This document shows, piece by piece, positions 54,650-61,269 of a stretch of 64,000 nucleotides of DNA; the first letter of the stretch is position 1, and each line of letters opens with the position of its first letter. The stretch lies in assembly GCA_019913005.1 (NCBI GenBank), contig JAIOHL010000252.1:207511-271510 (forward strand), read 5' to 3'. Source of the DNA: Anaerolineae bacterium (GTDB lineage: Bacteria > Chloroflexota > Anaerolineae > Aggregatilineales > J027). The notes beneath the pieces were generated by a model. The model ran no database searches, was not told where the DNA came from, and worked only from the letters and a program-made list of their open reading frames with translations. The position numbers and the translations under genes are program-made.

Positions 54650-56242
54650 TTACTCCATTAAATCGCTCCATGTTGAAGTTGCTTTTTTGGGTTGTTGGGC
54701 TTCTTCTTGCTGTGCCCCCAAGCGTGCAGCAAAGCGTGTTTCACTAGGCAATGGAGCAAGGCGGCGAATGGTAGCGCGGGCAGTATCTTGTTGCTGGGCG
54801 GACATCGGACGGGTCTCTTCATCCACTGGAATGAGTACACTGATTTTCGTCCCCTTGCCTTTGGTACTTTCGATATGCAAAGCGGCGTCAATGAGTTCGG
54901 CCCGTTCGCGCATATTGACCATGCCGAGGCTGCCGCGCTGATAATAATTGGCGTTGACCACCGCTTCAACATCAAACCCGGCACCGTCGTCCTCAATTTC
55001 AGCAATGATATAGTCGTTGCTTTGCTGAAAGAGGCGAATCCAAATATTTCTAGCCTTTGCATGTTTGAGGGCGTTATTGGCGGCTTCTTCGACTACGTAA
55101 AACAACACCCCCTGCACATTGGTTTCCAGCCAGACTTCCAGTTGTTCGTCGGCTTCGACGGTAAATTGGGTGGGATGTTGATCCTCCAACTTTTTCGCCA
55201 GTTCTTTGAGGGCCGCTACCAAACCTTGTGTTTCCAGTACCAATGGGCGCAGAGTAAAGAGCATATGGCGGATTTCTTTGGTGGTCTTGGTCGCCATCTC
55301 GCCGACTTTTTGCAGTTCTTCAAATACTGCCGGGAACTGCTTGTTTTTGAGCATTTTTTGGATGAGGTCAACGCGGGTAGCAATCATAGCGACGGTTTGG
55401 GTCGGGCCGTCATGTAAATCGCGGGCCAATTTTTTGCGGGCATCTTCCTCAATCGAGACAATGCGCTCTTTTTCATCCAGCAAGTTTTGATATAGGACCG
55501 CATTTTGGAGAGCGATGGTAGCTTGGGTGGCGATAGCGGTCAGTAAGGCAATCGAACCGGGCGAGAAAGCGTTTGCTTGTTCGCTGCCAAAGACCATCAC
55601 GCCAAAATTCTCAAATCCAGCCCGCAATGGAACTGCCATGACCGAATTTGTCCCCTGAAACGCGACAAAAAAGCGCAGTTCGGGGTCTTGGGTGGCGTTT
55701 TTGCCAATGACAGGTTCGGCTTTTTTGAGGGCCTCGCCCAATATGCCATCCCTTCCTTGCAACCGCACTTTTTCGTCCACACGGGTCAAGCGACGTGCCG
55801 CTGCGACGTGCATCATATTGTCATCTTTGCGGAACAGCAGAATGGTGCTAATCAGGCGGGCTGTTTCCGAAGCCCCCAGTTCGCGCAATCCAAGGGCACC
55901 TATTTCTAGGGATGCTTCCAAGACACGGTGGTAATCAAGCGTGGAACTGAGGGTCGAGGAAAGTTCATAAATCGCTTTGGCACGTTGTTGGGCGTTGCGG
56001 AGCCGCTGCGTCTCGATTTCCATCTGCTGGGCGGCCTGCGCTGATAATTTTGACCGCGTGGCTCCCCAGATCAATCCGCCAATACTGAGGATTAGGCCAA
56101 TCAGCGCAACCACAACGGCCAGTCCACTCCCTAGTATCAATAACACACCAAAACCAACGGCTGCTATCATCCACAAAGGGCGGTTGGGGTCATTTTTGGC
56201 AAGTGAAGCCAAATGAGACGAGGGGGCGTTTTTTTCTGTCAT
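54650..56242 (-). CDS. GAF-domain sensor histidine kinase (HisKA_3 type)
   Basis: 530 aa. Two adjacent membrane helices (residues ~22-62) anchor the N-terminus. A GAF domain lies at ~95-255, then the HisKA_3 region with H277 (ARDLHDGPTQTVAMIATRV) and an ATPase domain (VEEAANNALKHAKARNIWI, DDGAGFD, GMVNMRERAEL). Enzymes of this NarX/DesK class usually pair with a LuxR-type response regulator, but none is encoded nearby. The C-terminal tail (~460-530) is Ala/Gln-rich. Confidence 0.92.
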   Translation of the reverse strand: MTEKNAPSSHLASLAKNDPNRPLWMIAAVGFGVLLILGSGLAVVVALIGLILSIGGLIWGATRSKLSAQAAQQMEIETQRLRNAQQRAKAIYELSSTLSSTLDYHRVLEASLEIGALGLRELGASETARLISTILLFRKDDNMMHVAAARRLTRVDEKVRLQGRDGILGEALKKAEPVIGKNATQDPELRFFVAFQGTNSVMAVPLRAGFENFGVMVFGSEQANAFSPGSIALLTAIATQATIALQNAVLYQNLLDEKERIVSIEEDARKKLARDLHDGPTQTVAMIATRVDLIQKMLKNKQFPAVFEELQKVGEMATKTTKEIRHMLFTLRPLVLETQGLVAALKELAKKLEDQHPTQFTVEADEQLEVWLETNVQGVLFYVVEEAANNALKHAKARNIWIRLFQQSNDYIIAEIEDDGAGFDVEAVVNANYYQRGSLGMVNMRERAELIDAALHIESTKGKGTKISVLIPVDEETRPMSAQQQDTARATIRRLAPLPSETRFAARLGAQQEEAQQPKKATSTWSDLME

Positions 56243-56359
56243 GCTGCTTAAGGTGTTTTGGCCTTTATAGACTCCACGTGATCACCCTACTAAGCATAAC
56301 CCGATACAGTAGCACACCACAAGTGCCGCTATAGTCCCAGTGCTAAATTTCATGAATTT

Positions 56360-57352
56360 TTAGTATCGCGTCGAGCCAAGTTCAACGGCTGTACCAATCC
56401 CCTGCTGCACCGCTTGATGATAGATATAGTGAGCAGAGGCAAGGTCTTCGACGGCTAACCCCAGCGATTTAAATAGGGTGATTTCGGTGCGACTCTGCCG
56501 ACCCGGAATTTCCCCCAACAAAATTTCACCAATTTCACCCCGAATATGGCTGTCGTCAACTGCACCCTCTTGTTTGGGAATCAAGAAATCACCCGCTTCG
56601 TTCAATACTGACTCACGCCGATCCGCAAATAGCCTTGCTTTAACCATTGTGGCGGTATCCACCTCGCGGGCTTGACGGGTCGAAGCACCGACCACATTCA
56701 GATGTACTCCATCCGACAGCCATGCGCCTTGTAGAACAGGTTGATTTGATGAGGTTGTGGTACAAATGATGTCCGCACCGAGTACCGCATCTTGGGCTGT
56801 TTCGGTCAATTCAACAGCTATGCCAAAGCGTGTTTGGGTCTGTGCTGCAAATTTCTCTCGATTTTCACGATGCCGACTCCATACCCGTACTCGTTTTATC
56901 GGGCGAGCCACCAACATCGCTTCCAGATGACTGATGGCCTGTACGCCTGTTCCCAAAATGGCTAAATCGCTGGCATCTTCACGAGCCAACAGGCGGGTGG
57001 CGACTCCACTAACAGCGGCGGTACGACTGGTGGTGATTTCGCTGGCATCCATTAGCGCAAGTGGTCGCCCATAGGTCGTGTCAAAAATCATCACTGCACC
57101 CATATGGGATTCATATTCGGTATTTGTGTTCCCCGGCATCACACTGATGACCTTAATCCCCATTACGTCGGGGGCGATGGCGGGCATAGCCACTAAGAGG
57201 CCACGTTTATCGGGCAACCATGTAAAGGTTCGCAGCGGGTTTTGCATCTCCCCACGCCCTAGCGCTTGTAAGGCTGCTGCCATCACGTCCATACATGCGG
57301 CCATTGGCAAAAGCTGACGTACCTGTGCCGCATTGAGGATCAATAGTTCCAT
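56360..57352 (-). CDS. Ornithine cyclodeaminase/mu-crystallin family protein
   Basis: 330 aa. It has the family start LILNAAQVRQLLPM and the NAD-binding stretch LAILGTGVQAISHLEAML, preceded by TSRTAAVSGVATRLLA. The family includes ornithine cyclodeaminases, alanine dehydrogenases and imine reductases, so the reaction is uncertain. It is the last chromosomal gene before the integrated element. Confidence 0.85.
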   Translation of the reverse strand: MELLILNAAQVRQLLPMAACMDVMAAALQALGRGEMQNPLRTFTWLPDKRGLLVAMPAIAPDVMGIKVISVMPGNTNTEYESHMGAVMIFDTTYGRPLALMDASEITTSRTAAVSGVATRLLAREDASDLAILGTGVQAISHLEAMLVARPIKRVRVWSRHRENREKFAAQTQTRFGIAVELTETAQDAVLGADIICTTTSSNQPVLQGAWLSDGVHLNVVGASTRQAREVDTATMVKARLFADRRESVLNEAGDFLIPKQEGAVDDSHIRGEIGEILLGEIPGRQSRTEITLFKSLGLAVEDLASAHYIYHQAVQQGIGTAVELGSTRY

Positions 57353-57384
57353 GAGTTTCTATTCCTTTGAAAAAGGTATCTTTG

Positions 57385-57419
57385 TCAAAAAACAAAAAAG
57401 CCAACCGATGGAGGTTGAC
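57385..57419 (-). terminator. Rho-independent terminator downstream of the tRNA fragment
   Basis: On the minus strand, stem GTCAACC with GGTTGGC (57419-57413 and 57406-57400) is followed by six T residues, a G and six more T residues. It is a tRNA-type terminator that marks the chromosomal side of the element junction. Confidence 0.8.
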
Positions 57420-57420
57420 T

Positions 57421-57460
57421 TGGTGTGGGCGCCGAGGGACTCGAACCCACGACCTCACGG
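57421..57460 (-). other. tRNA 3'-end fragment, candidate attachment site
   Basis: On the minus strand this reads as a variable loop, a T-arm with GGGTTCGAGTCCC, and an acceptor 3' strand (GGCGCCC, then ACACCA). No D-arm, anticodon arm or 5' acceptor precedes it; the integrase stop is only ~35 nt away. The T-stem has one T-T mismatch. It directly precedes the terminator, so it is the original chromosomal tRNA 3' end left at one junction of an element inserted into a tRNA gene. Isotype not determined. Confidence 0.7.
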
Positions 57461-57493
57461 ATGGGGTGTGAGCAAGCGTCACAAAAAAGTGTG

Positions 57494-58447
57494 CTAACCA
57501 GCATCTTCCATGCGGACAATGTTGGGCGGATTGGCTGACTTTTTAGATTGAAAGGCTGTCCGGCGTACTGCATTTTGCACACGCTCCCGATTCGTGTGAA
57601 GGTAGTGGGCCTCAAAGACCTGAATGCTATCGCCAATGGCGGCGGCGGCGGTGGGAATATCCACCTGATGTTGAATCAAATTGGTCGCCCGCCAGTGCCG
57701 CAAGTGGTGTGAATGGATCGGTCTTTCGATACCAGCACGCAGCGCTGCACGCTCAACCATGTCCGAAACGGCACGCGGCGTGAGCGCGGCATACGGGTGA
57801 CGAGTTGCTGAAAAGACATAATTATGGTCGCTGGTGGGGCGCTTTTGCAACCAACGACCTATCGCAGCCGCCGTCTCCTCGCCGAAAAACACGTCACGAC
57901 GAATGCTCCCTTTGCCTAGCACCTCGGCATAAAGCTCCTCCACATACAACTTATCGAGCAACATTCCGGCAATTTCCATCGCACGACACCCGGTATCACA
58001 CAGCAGCAACACGATGGCATAGTCCCGGACATGTCCAAAAGTCGCCATACGAATCAGTTGTACCTCGTCATCGGTGGCAATGCGTTCATTGCGGACTTTC
58101 TTAGGCAGGGTTTTCTGCTCGATATTTCGCACCGGATTTTGACTTGGTTGCAGCACATCCATTTTCACCAGCCAACTAAAAAAAGCGCGAATGGTTTTGA
58201 CCCTGCCATGCACCGTATAGGGCGAGAGTGCGCCGTCCTCAGCAGGTCGCTTGGGGTGGCCTTCAAACAACTTATCTTGCGAGGTCATTTGATTAATCCA
58301 CTGTTGAAGTTCAAGGGCTGTGACACGATCAACATCGCGGGTTGTGCCAAGAAATTCAATGAGGGGCCGCAGGATGCCTTCATAGTTGATGGCGGTTCTT
58401 GACTTGTACTTATGCAAATAAATATCAAGCGCGTCAATAAGTCTCAT
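57494..58447 (-). CDS. int: Tyrosine recombinase/integrase of the element
   Basis: 317 aa. An N-terminal SAM-like core-binding domain (~5-105) is followed by the catalytic domain with Arg in DTGCRAMEIAGM, Lys in GKGSIRR, HHLRH, and the nucleophile Tyr in EAHYLH. In the position usually held by the second His/Trp (GHS) there is Asp (IGDS), a departure also worth checking for activity. The gene ends ~35 nt from the tRNA fragment and points toward it, the usual arrangement in tRNA-integrated elements. Strong promoter at 58490-58518. Confidence 0.93.
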   Translation of the reverse strand: MRLIDALDIYLHKYKSRTAINYEGILRPLIEFLGTTRDVDRVTALELQQWINQMTSQDKLFEGHPKRPAEDGALSPYTVHGRVKTIRAFFSWLVKMDVLQPSQNPVRNIEQKTLPKKVRNERIATDDEVQLIRMATFGHVRDYAIVLLLCDTGCRAMEIAGMLLDKLYVEELYAEVLGKGSIRRDVFFGEETAAAIGRWLQKRPTSDHNYVFSATRHPYAALTPRAVSDMVERAALRAGIERPIHSHHLRHWRATNLIQHQVDIPTAAAAIGDSIQVFEAHYLHTNRERVQNAVRRTAFQSKKSANPPNIVRMEDAG

Positions 58448-58469
58448 GGCGGGTTTCCAACTGGTGAAA

Positions 58470-58497
58470 TTGATTATTGGTCTCTGGAAATTATAAA
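58470..58497 (+). promoter_or_regulatory. Rightward promoter of the element operon
   Basis: TTGATT (58470-58475), 16-nt spacer, TATAAA (58492-58497). Its -10 overlaps that of the integrase promoter on the other strand. It would start near 58504 and drive the small-gene and parAB operon. Confidence 0.55.
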
Positions 58498-58518
58498 CAT
58501 CGCAAGAAATTTTGTTAA
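58490..58518 (-). promoter_or_regulatory. Leftward integrase promoter
   Basis: On the minus strand, TTAACA (58518-58513) and a perfect TATAAT (58495-58490), 17 nt apart: 11 of 12 consensus positions. The -10 shares bases with the rightward promoter, so the two probably compete for RNA polymerase. Confidence 0.75.
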
Positions 58519-58587
58519 GAGATGTCAGGTTTTTGTGATTTGAAAAAAGGTCAATCGTTTAATTTTCGACTAAGAAAGGCAGGAAAT

Positions 58588-58680
58588 ATGTACGAACCCA
58601 ATTGTCCGTCCACACTTGACCCTAGCCCGGTGCCGGGGAGTGGATCGTGTCCGAAAGGGGAGGATGATGACACTGGATAA
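58588..58680 (+). CDS. Candidate 30-aa small ORF
   Basis: ATG 58588 with AAAGG 8 nt upstream opens a 30-codon frame (start MYEPNCPSTL, two cysteines, acidic end). It ends at TAA 58678-58680, overlapping the start of the next gene. It could be a translated leader coupled to that gene or a small functional peptide. No homologue is recognised. Confidence 0.35.
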   Translation: MYEPNCPSTLDPSPVPGSGSCPKGEDDDTG

Positions 58681-59029
58681 CGCACTCGTCCCCATGACCC
58701 CGGCCATGCTGCACACCAGCAACCAGTGGTACGCGGCCCAAAAAGAAGCCGCCATGTTGGAACAGACGAAGGCGACCTTAAACCGCCTCGTTCATCCGCT
58801 CAAGCCGTCCTTTTATCCATTACACACGGCAGTCCGTGAATGCCCATCACCGAAACCCCTGCCGCCCGACGTCACCCTTATTTTCCCCGGCAGCCGGGAG
58901 TCCTTTGAGAAGGTGCAAGAACGTCATATCGCCGCACTCTTTACCGAGCAGTTTATTGAGCCACTGGATCAAGACTTATTTGAGCGGGTACAAGTCCGCC
59001 GCCAAGCAAGGAGAGCTGCTTCCCAATGA
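58664..59029 (+). CDS. Hypothetical element protein
   Basis: 121 aa. ATG 58664 or 58667 follows AAGGGGAGG directly; the frame opens further left without a good ribosome site. It has a Pro-rich middle (PSFYPLHTAVRECPSPKPLPPD) and a basic C-terminus. No domain recognised. Its stop overlaps the next start (ATGA). Confidence 0.6.
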   Translation: MMTLDNALVPMTPAMLHTSNQWYAAQKEAAMLEQTKATLNRLVHPLKPSFYPLHTAVRECPSPKPLPPDVTLIFPGSRESFEKVQERHIAALFTEQFIEPLDQDLFERVQVRRQARRAASQ

Positions 59030-59622
59030 AAACACTCGACGACCATCAGTTAGCCATTGTGGTGGATGACGTGTTTGGTCAACTCGTCACTGCCCTGCAA
59101 ACCACGCCTGATGACGCGGCCTATAACACCGGGATCGCGGCGCTGGAGGAATTACAAACGCGCATCTTCCAAGCACTGGACGACGCCAAAGACATCATTC
59201 TCGCGGTGGTCGAGCAGCGCAATGAAGCCGTCGAGACCGCCAACGCCGCGCTGGATCGTCAAGCCGAACTCGAAGATGAGTTATCCGAAGTCAGTGTTGA
59301 CCTCACCACCCTCACCGAAGCACTGGAACATTGGTACATCACCACCGACGAGCGAGTACGGGGCATCGTGGAGGAGATCACGGAGCAATCCAACGAAGAG
59401 GCCGAAGTCTACGCGCTGGACTATGCCTTTGAAGTCACCAGCGACAACCTCACGAATGCCGTGCGAACCATCACCGGCTGTTCCGGCATCGAAGCGATGC
59501 AGGTCGCCGCACTCATCAACGATGAGTTTGAAGGCCCGGTGAATGCCCGGACACTGGAATTACTGAAACAAGTGATCGCGCATCTGGAAAAAAGTGCGGT
59601 GGATGATGCTGAAACCGATTGA
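59026..59622 (+). CDS. Hypothetical acidic coiled-coil element protein
   Basis: 198 aa, strongly acidic. Residues ~35-125 have heptad-like Leu/Ala/Glu patterning (EELQTRIFQALDDAKDIILAVVEQRNE..., AALDRQAELEDELSEV), so a long coiled coil is likely. A C-terminal helical domain follows. It is translationally coupled to its upstream neighbour and overlaps the downstream one. No family recognised. Confidence 0.7.
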   Translation: MKTLDDHQLAIVVDDVFGQLVTALQTTPDDAAYNTGIAALEELQTRIFQALDDAKDIILAVVEQRNEAVETANAALDRQAELEDELSEVSVDLTTLTEALEHWYITTDERVRGIVEEITEQSNEEAEVYALDYAFEVTSDNLTNAVRTITGCSGIEAMQVAALINDEFEGPVNARTLELLKQVIAHLEKSAVDDAETD

Positions 59623-59917
59623 ACACCTCGACAGGTTGGTCGTGGCGGCGCGGGAATTACCCGACGAACAGCGTGTGACGGCCTTGCTGGATGTGGTGCG
59701 CCTCTACAGTCCGGTGATTGGGCGGCTGCATGAAACGTTGATGGAAGCCGAGCAGGTGGTCGGGCGCATTCAGCAACCACGTCCGCGACTGGCACTCATG
59801 AGTAAGGTGCTGCTGGTCATGCAGCAGGCGGGGTACAGCCGCGCCGAAAAGTACCTGAGTAAAGTCCAACAGGAACGCCAAAAACAGGAGGAGTGGAGTG
59901 AAACACCTCATCGTTAG
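59603..59917 (+). CDS. Hypothetical basic helical element protein
   Basis: 104 aa from ATG 59603 (59606 is also possible), overlapping the previous gene by ~20 nt in another frame. It is mostly helical and Arg/Leu/Gln-rich, with a basic C-terminus (KYLSKVQQERQKQEEW). It could bind nucleic acid or the acidic neighbour protein; this is inference only. It overlaps the next gene. Confidence 0.6.
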   Translation: MMLKPIEHLDRLVVAARELPDEQRVTALLDVVRLYSPVIGRLHETLMEAEQVVGRIQQPRPRLALMSKVLLVMQQAGYSRAEKYLSKVQQERQKQEEWSETPHR

Positions 59918-60233
59918 ATGTGTGGGCAAAAATAACGTGGCCGTCGTCCATGTGGGTTATCGCGTGCTACCCGACGAAATCCATCTGGCCGAGATTGTGC
60001 CGACAGACGACCCGCTGGTGCAGCGACGGGTCAACCATGAAGTATTCAATCTGAACGAGTACCCCGAATTGGAGCATGTCCTTTGCGACGTGCCAAACGC
60101 CTTTCATCTCGACTGGAACATGTCGGAGGTTGAGGAGTTGGTACTGGGGTATCTCAACCGCCAGAGTGAAGCGCGGGTACGGCTCAACGCGGGATGGAAG
60201 ACGGAACTGGTGAATTCGCCGGACAGGGTTTAG
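59898..60233 (+). CDS. Hypothetical element protein
   Basis: 111 aa from GTG 59898, preceded by AGGAGGAG, an excellent ribosome site. Compact alpha/beta-looking sequence with no recognised motif. It is the last of four small genes before the structured region upstream of parA. Confidence 0.65.
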   Translation: MKHLIVRCVGKNNVAVVHVGYRVLPDEIHLAEIVPTDDPLVQRRVNHEVFNLNEYPELEHVLCDVPNAFHLDWNMSEVEELVLGYLNRQSEARVRLNAGWKTELVNSPDRV

Positions 60234-60244
60234 CGCGGGGTCTA

Positions 60245-60283
60245 TAGACGGAAAAATCACGGTTGCCCGTGAAATCCGGTCTA
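60245..60283. other. Nested inverted repeat upstream of parA
   Basis: TAGAC (60245-60249) and GTCTA (60279-60283) flank GGA/TCC and then TCACGG (60257-60262) with CCGTGA (60267-60272) around TTGC. A GTCTATAGAC palindrome overlaps the left end. It lies in the 130-nt gap before parA and could be a centromere, operator or RNA hairpin for the par operon. Confidence 0.6.
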
Positions 60284-60363
60284 GCGTGGAGCCAGACACC
60301 AAAAGTTTAACACAAAACAATCGAATAAATAAGTGGTGGAGGTTGGGAGAACAGGTGGGTTAT

Positions 60364-61269
60364 ATGGAGAACATGACACTATCGGCTTTAGACTTTGACC
60401 AATTTAAACTGCTGATTCGGGATGACTTACATGTGACGCTAGTCATCACGTGCAAAAAGGGCGGGGTGGGCAAAACCACCCTTGCGTTAAACCTTGCCGT
60501 CGCGCTGACGGCCCTCGGTTTTAAGGTGGCCCTGATTGACGTAGACCCACAGGGCGGTATCAGTGTGTCGCTGGACATGCTGGATGATCGTGGGTTTGCC
60601 ATCGAGGGGATTTATGACCTGTTGATGAAAGATTACACCCTTGAACAAGTCACCTTCGCCGCGCCGCGTGACGAATACGAAGCCGTACTGCGTCAACCGG
60701 GTGGGGAACTGTGGGTGCTGCCGGGCGGCAACAAAACCCAACGGGCGGCTGTCGCCATCAATGAGGACGGCGGCGACTTTGATTTGCTCAGTCGCCTCAC
60801 CGCCCCCCTGCGTAACCGGGTGCATTTCACCATCTGGGATACCGCGCCGTCCAACGCCCTGTGGGAAGCCGGGATTCTCAGCGCCGCCGATTACGTGCTG
60901 ATTCCCACCGAACTAACGCGCCTGAGTCTGGACGGGGTTGCCAAGACGATTCACCAAATGCAGAACCTACAGAAGCTGCATAACGCACGCCTGCTCGGTA
61001 TTCTGCCGACCATCACCAACCTCAACACGCTCGGTCAGCAGGAGCGGTTGGCGGAGTTGTACGTTAAATATCCGGGGCGTATCTGGGAATACGTTTCCAT
61101 TCCTGAAAGTCAGGTCTGGAAGGACGCCAGCGAAGCCGCCCGTTCGATTTTCTCCTACAAGTCGCCGTCCAACCCGGTTGCCAAACGCAACGCCGAAAAC
61201 GCAATGTGGGCGGTAGCTCACCACTTATTGACCCAAATTAGTGTAAAGGAATTCAGCAATGGGCAGTAG
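60364..61269 (+). CDS. parA: ParA family partition ATPase
   Basis: 301 aa from ATG 60364 (AGGTGGG just upstream; the frame opens further left). It has deviant Walker A KKGGVGKTT, Walker A' LIDVDPQGG and Walker B-like FTIWDTAPS, the ParA/MinD pattern. It would bind nucleoid DNA in an ATP-dependent way to segregate a plasmid-like replicon. Its end overlaps the ParB-like gene by 11 nt. Confidence 0.9.
   Translation: MENMTLSALDFDQFKLLIRDDLHVTLVITCKKGGVGKTTLALNLAVALTALGFKVALIDVDPQGGISVSLDMLDDRGFAIEGIYDLLMKDYTLEQVTFAAPRDEYEAVLRQPGGELWVLPGGNKTQRAAVAINEDGGDFDLLSRLTAPLRNRVHFTIWDTAPSNALWEAGILSAADYVLIPTELTRLSLDGVAKTIHQMQNLQKLHNARLLGILPTITNLNTLGQQERLAELYVKYPGRIWEYVSIPESQVWKDASEAARSIFSYKSPSNPVAKRNAENAMWAVAHHLLTQISVKEFSNGQ

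Noticed and set aside
57421..57500. A complete tRNA gene
   Set aside because: Only the T-arm and 3' acceptor half are recognisable. The sequence before it has no D-arm or 5' acceptor, the possible anticodon hairpin has a 9-nt loop or a C at position 33, and the integrase stop is too close.
59026..60233. Toxin-antitoxin pair among the small element genes
   Set aside because: Overlapping small genes invite the idea, but no known toxin fold or antitoxin DNA-binding motif is visible.
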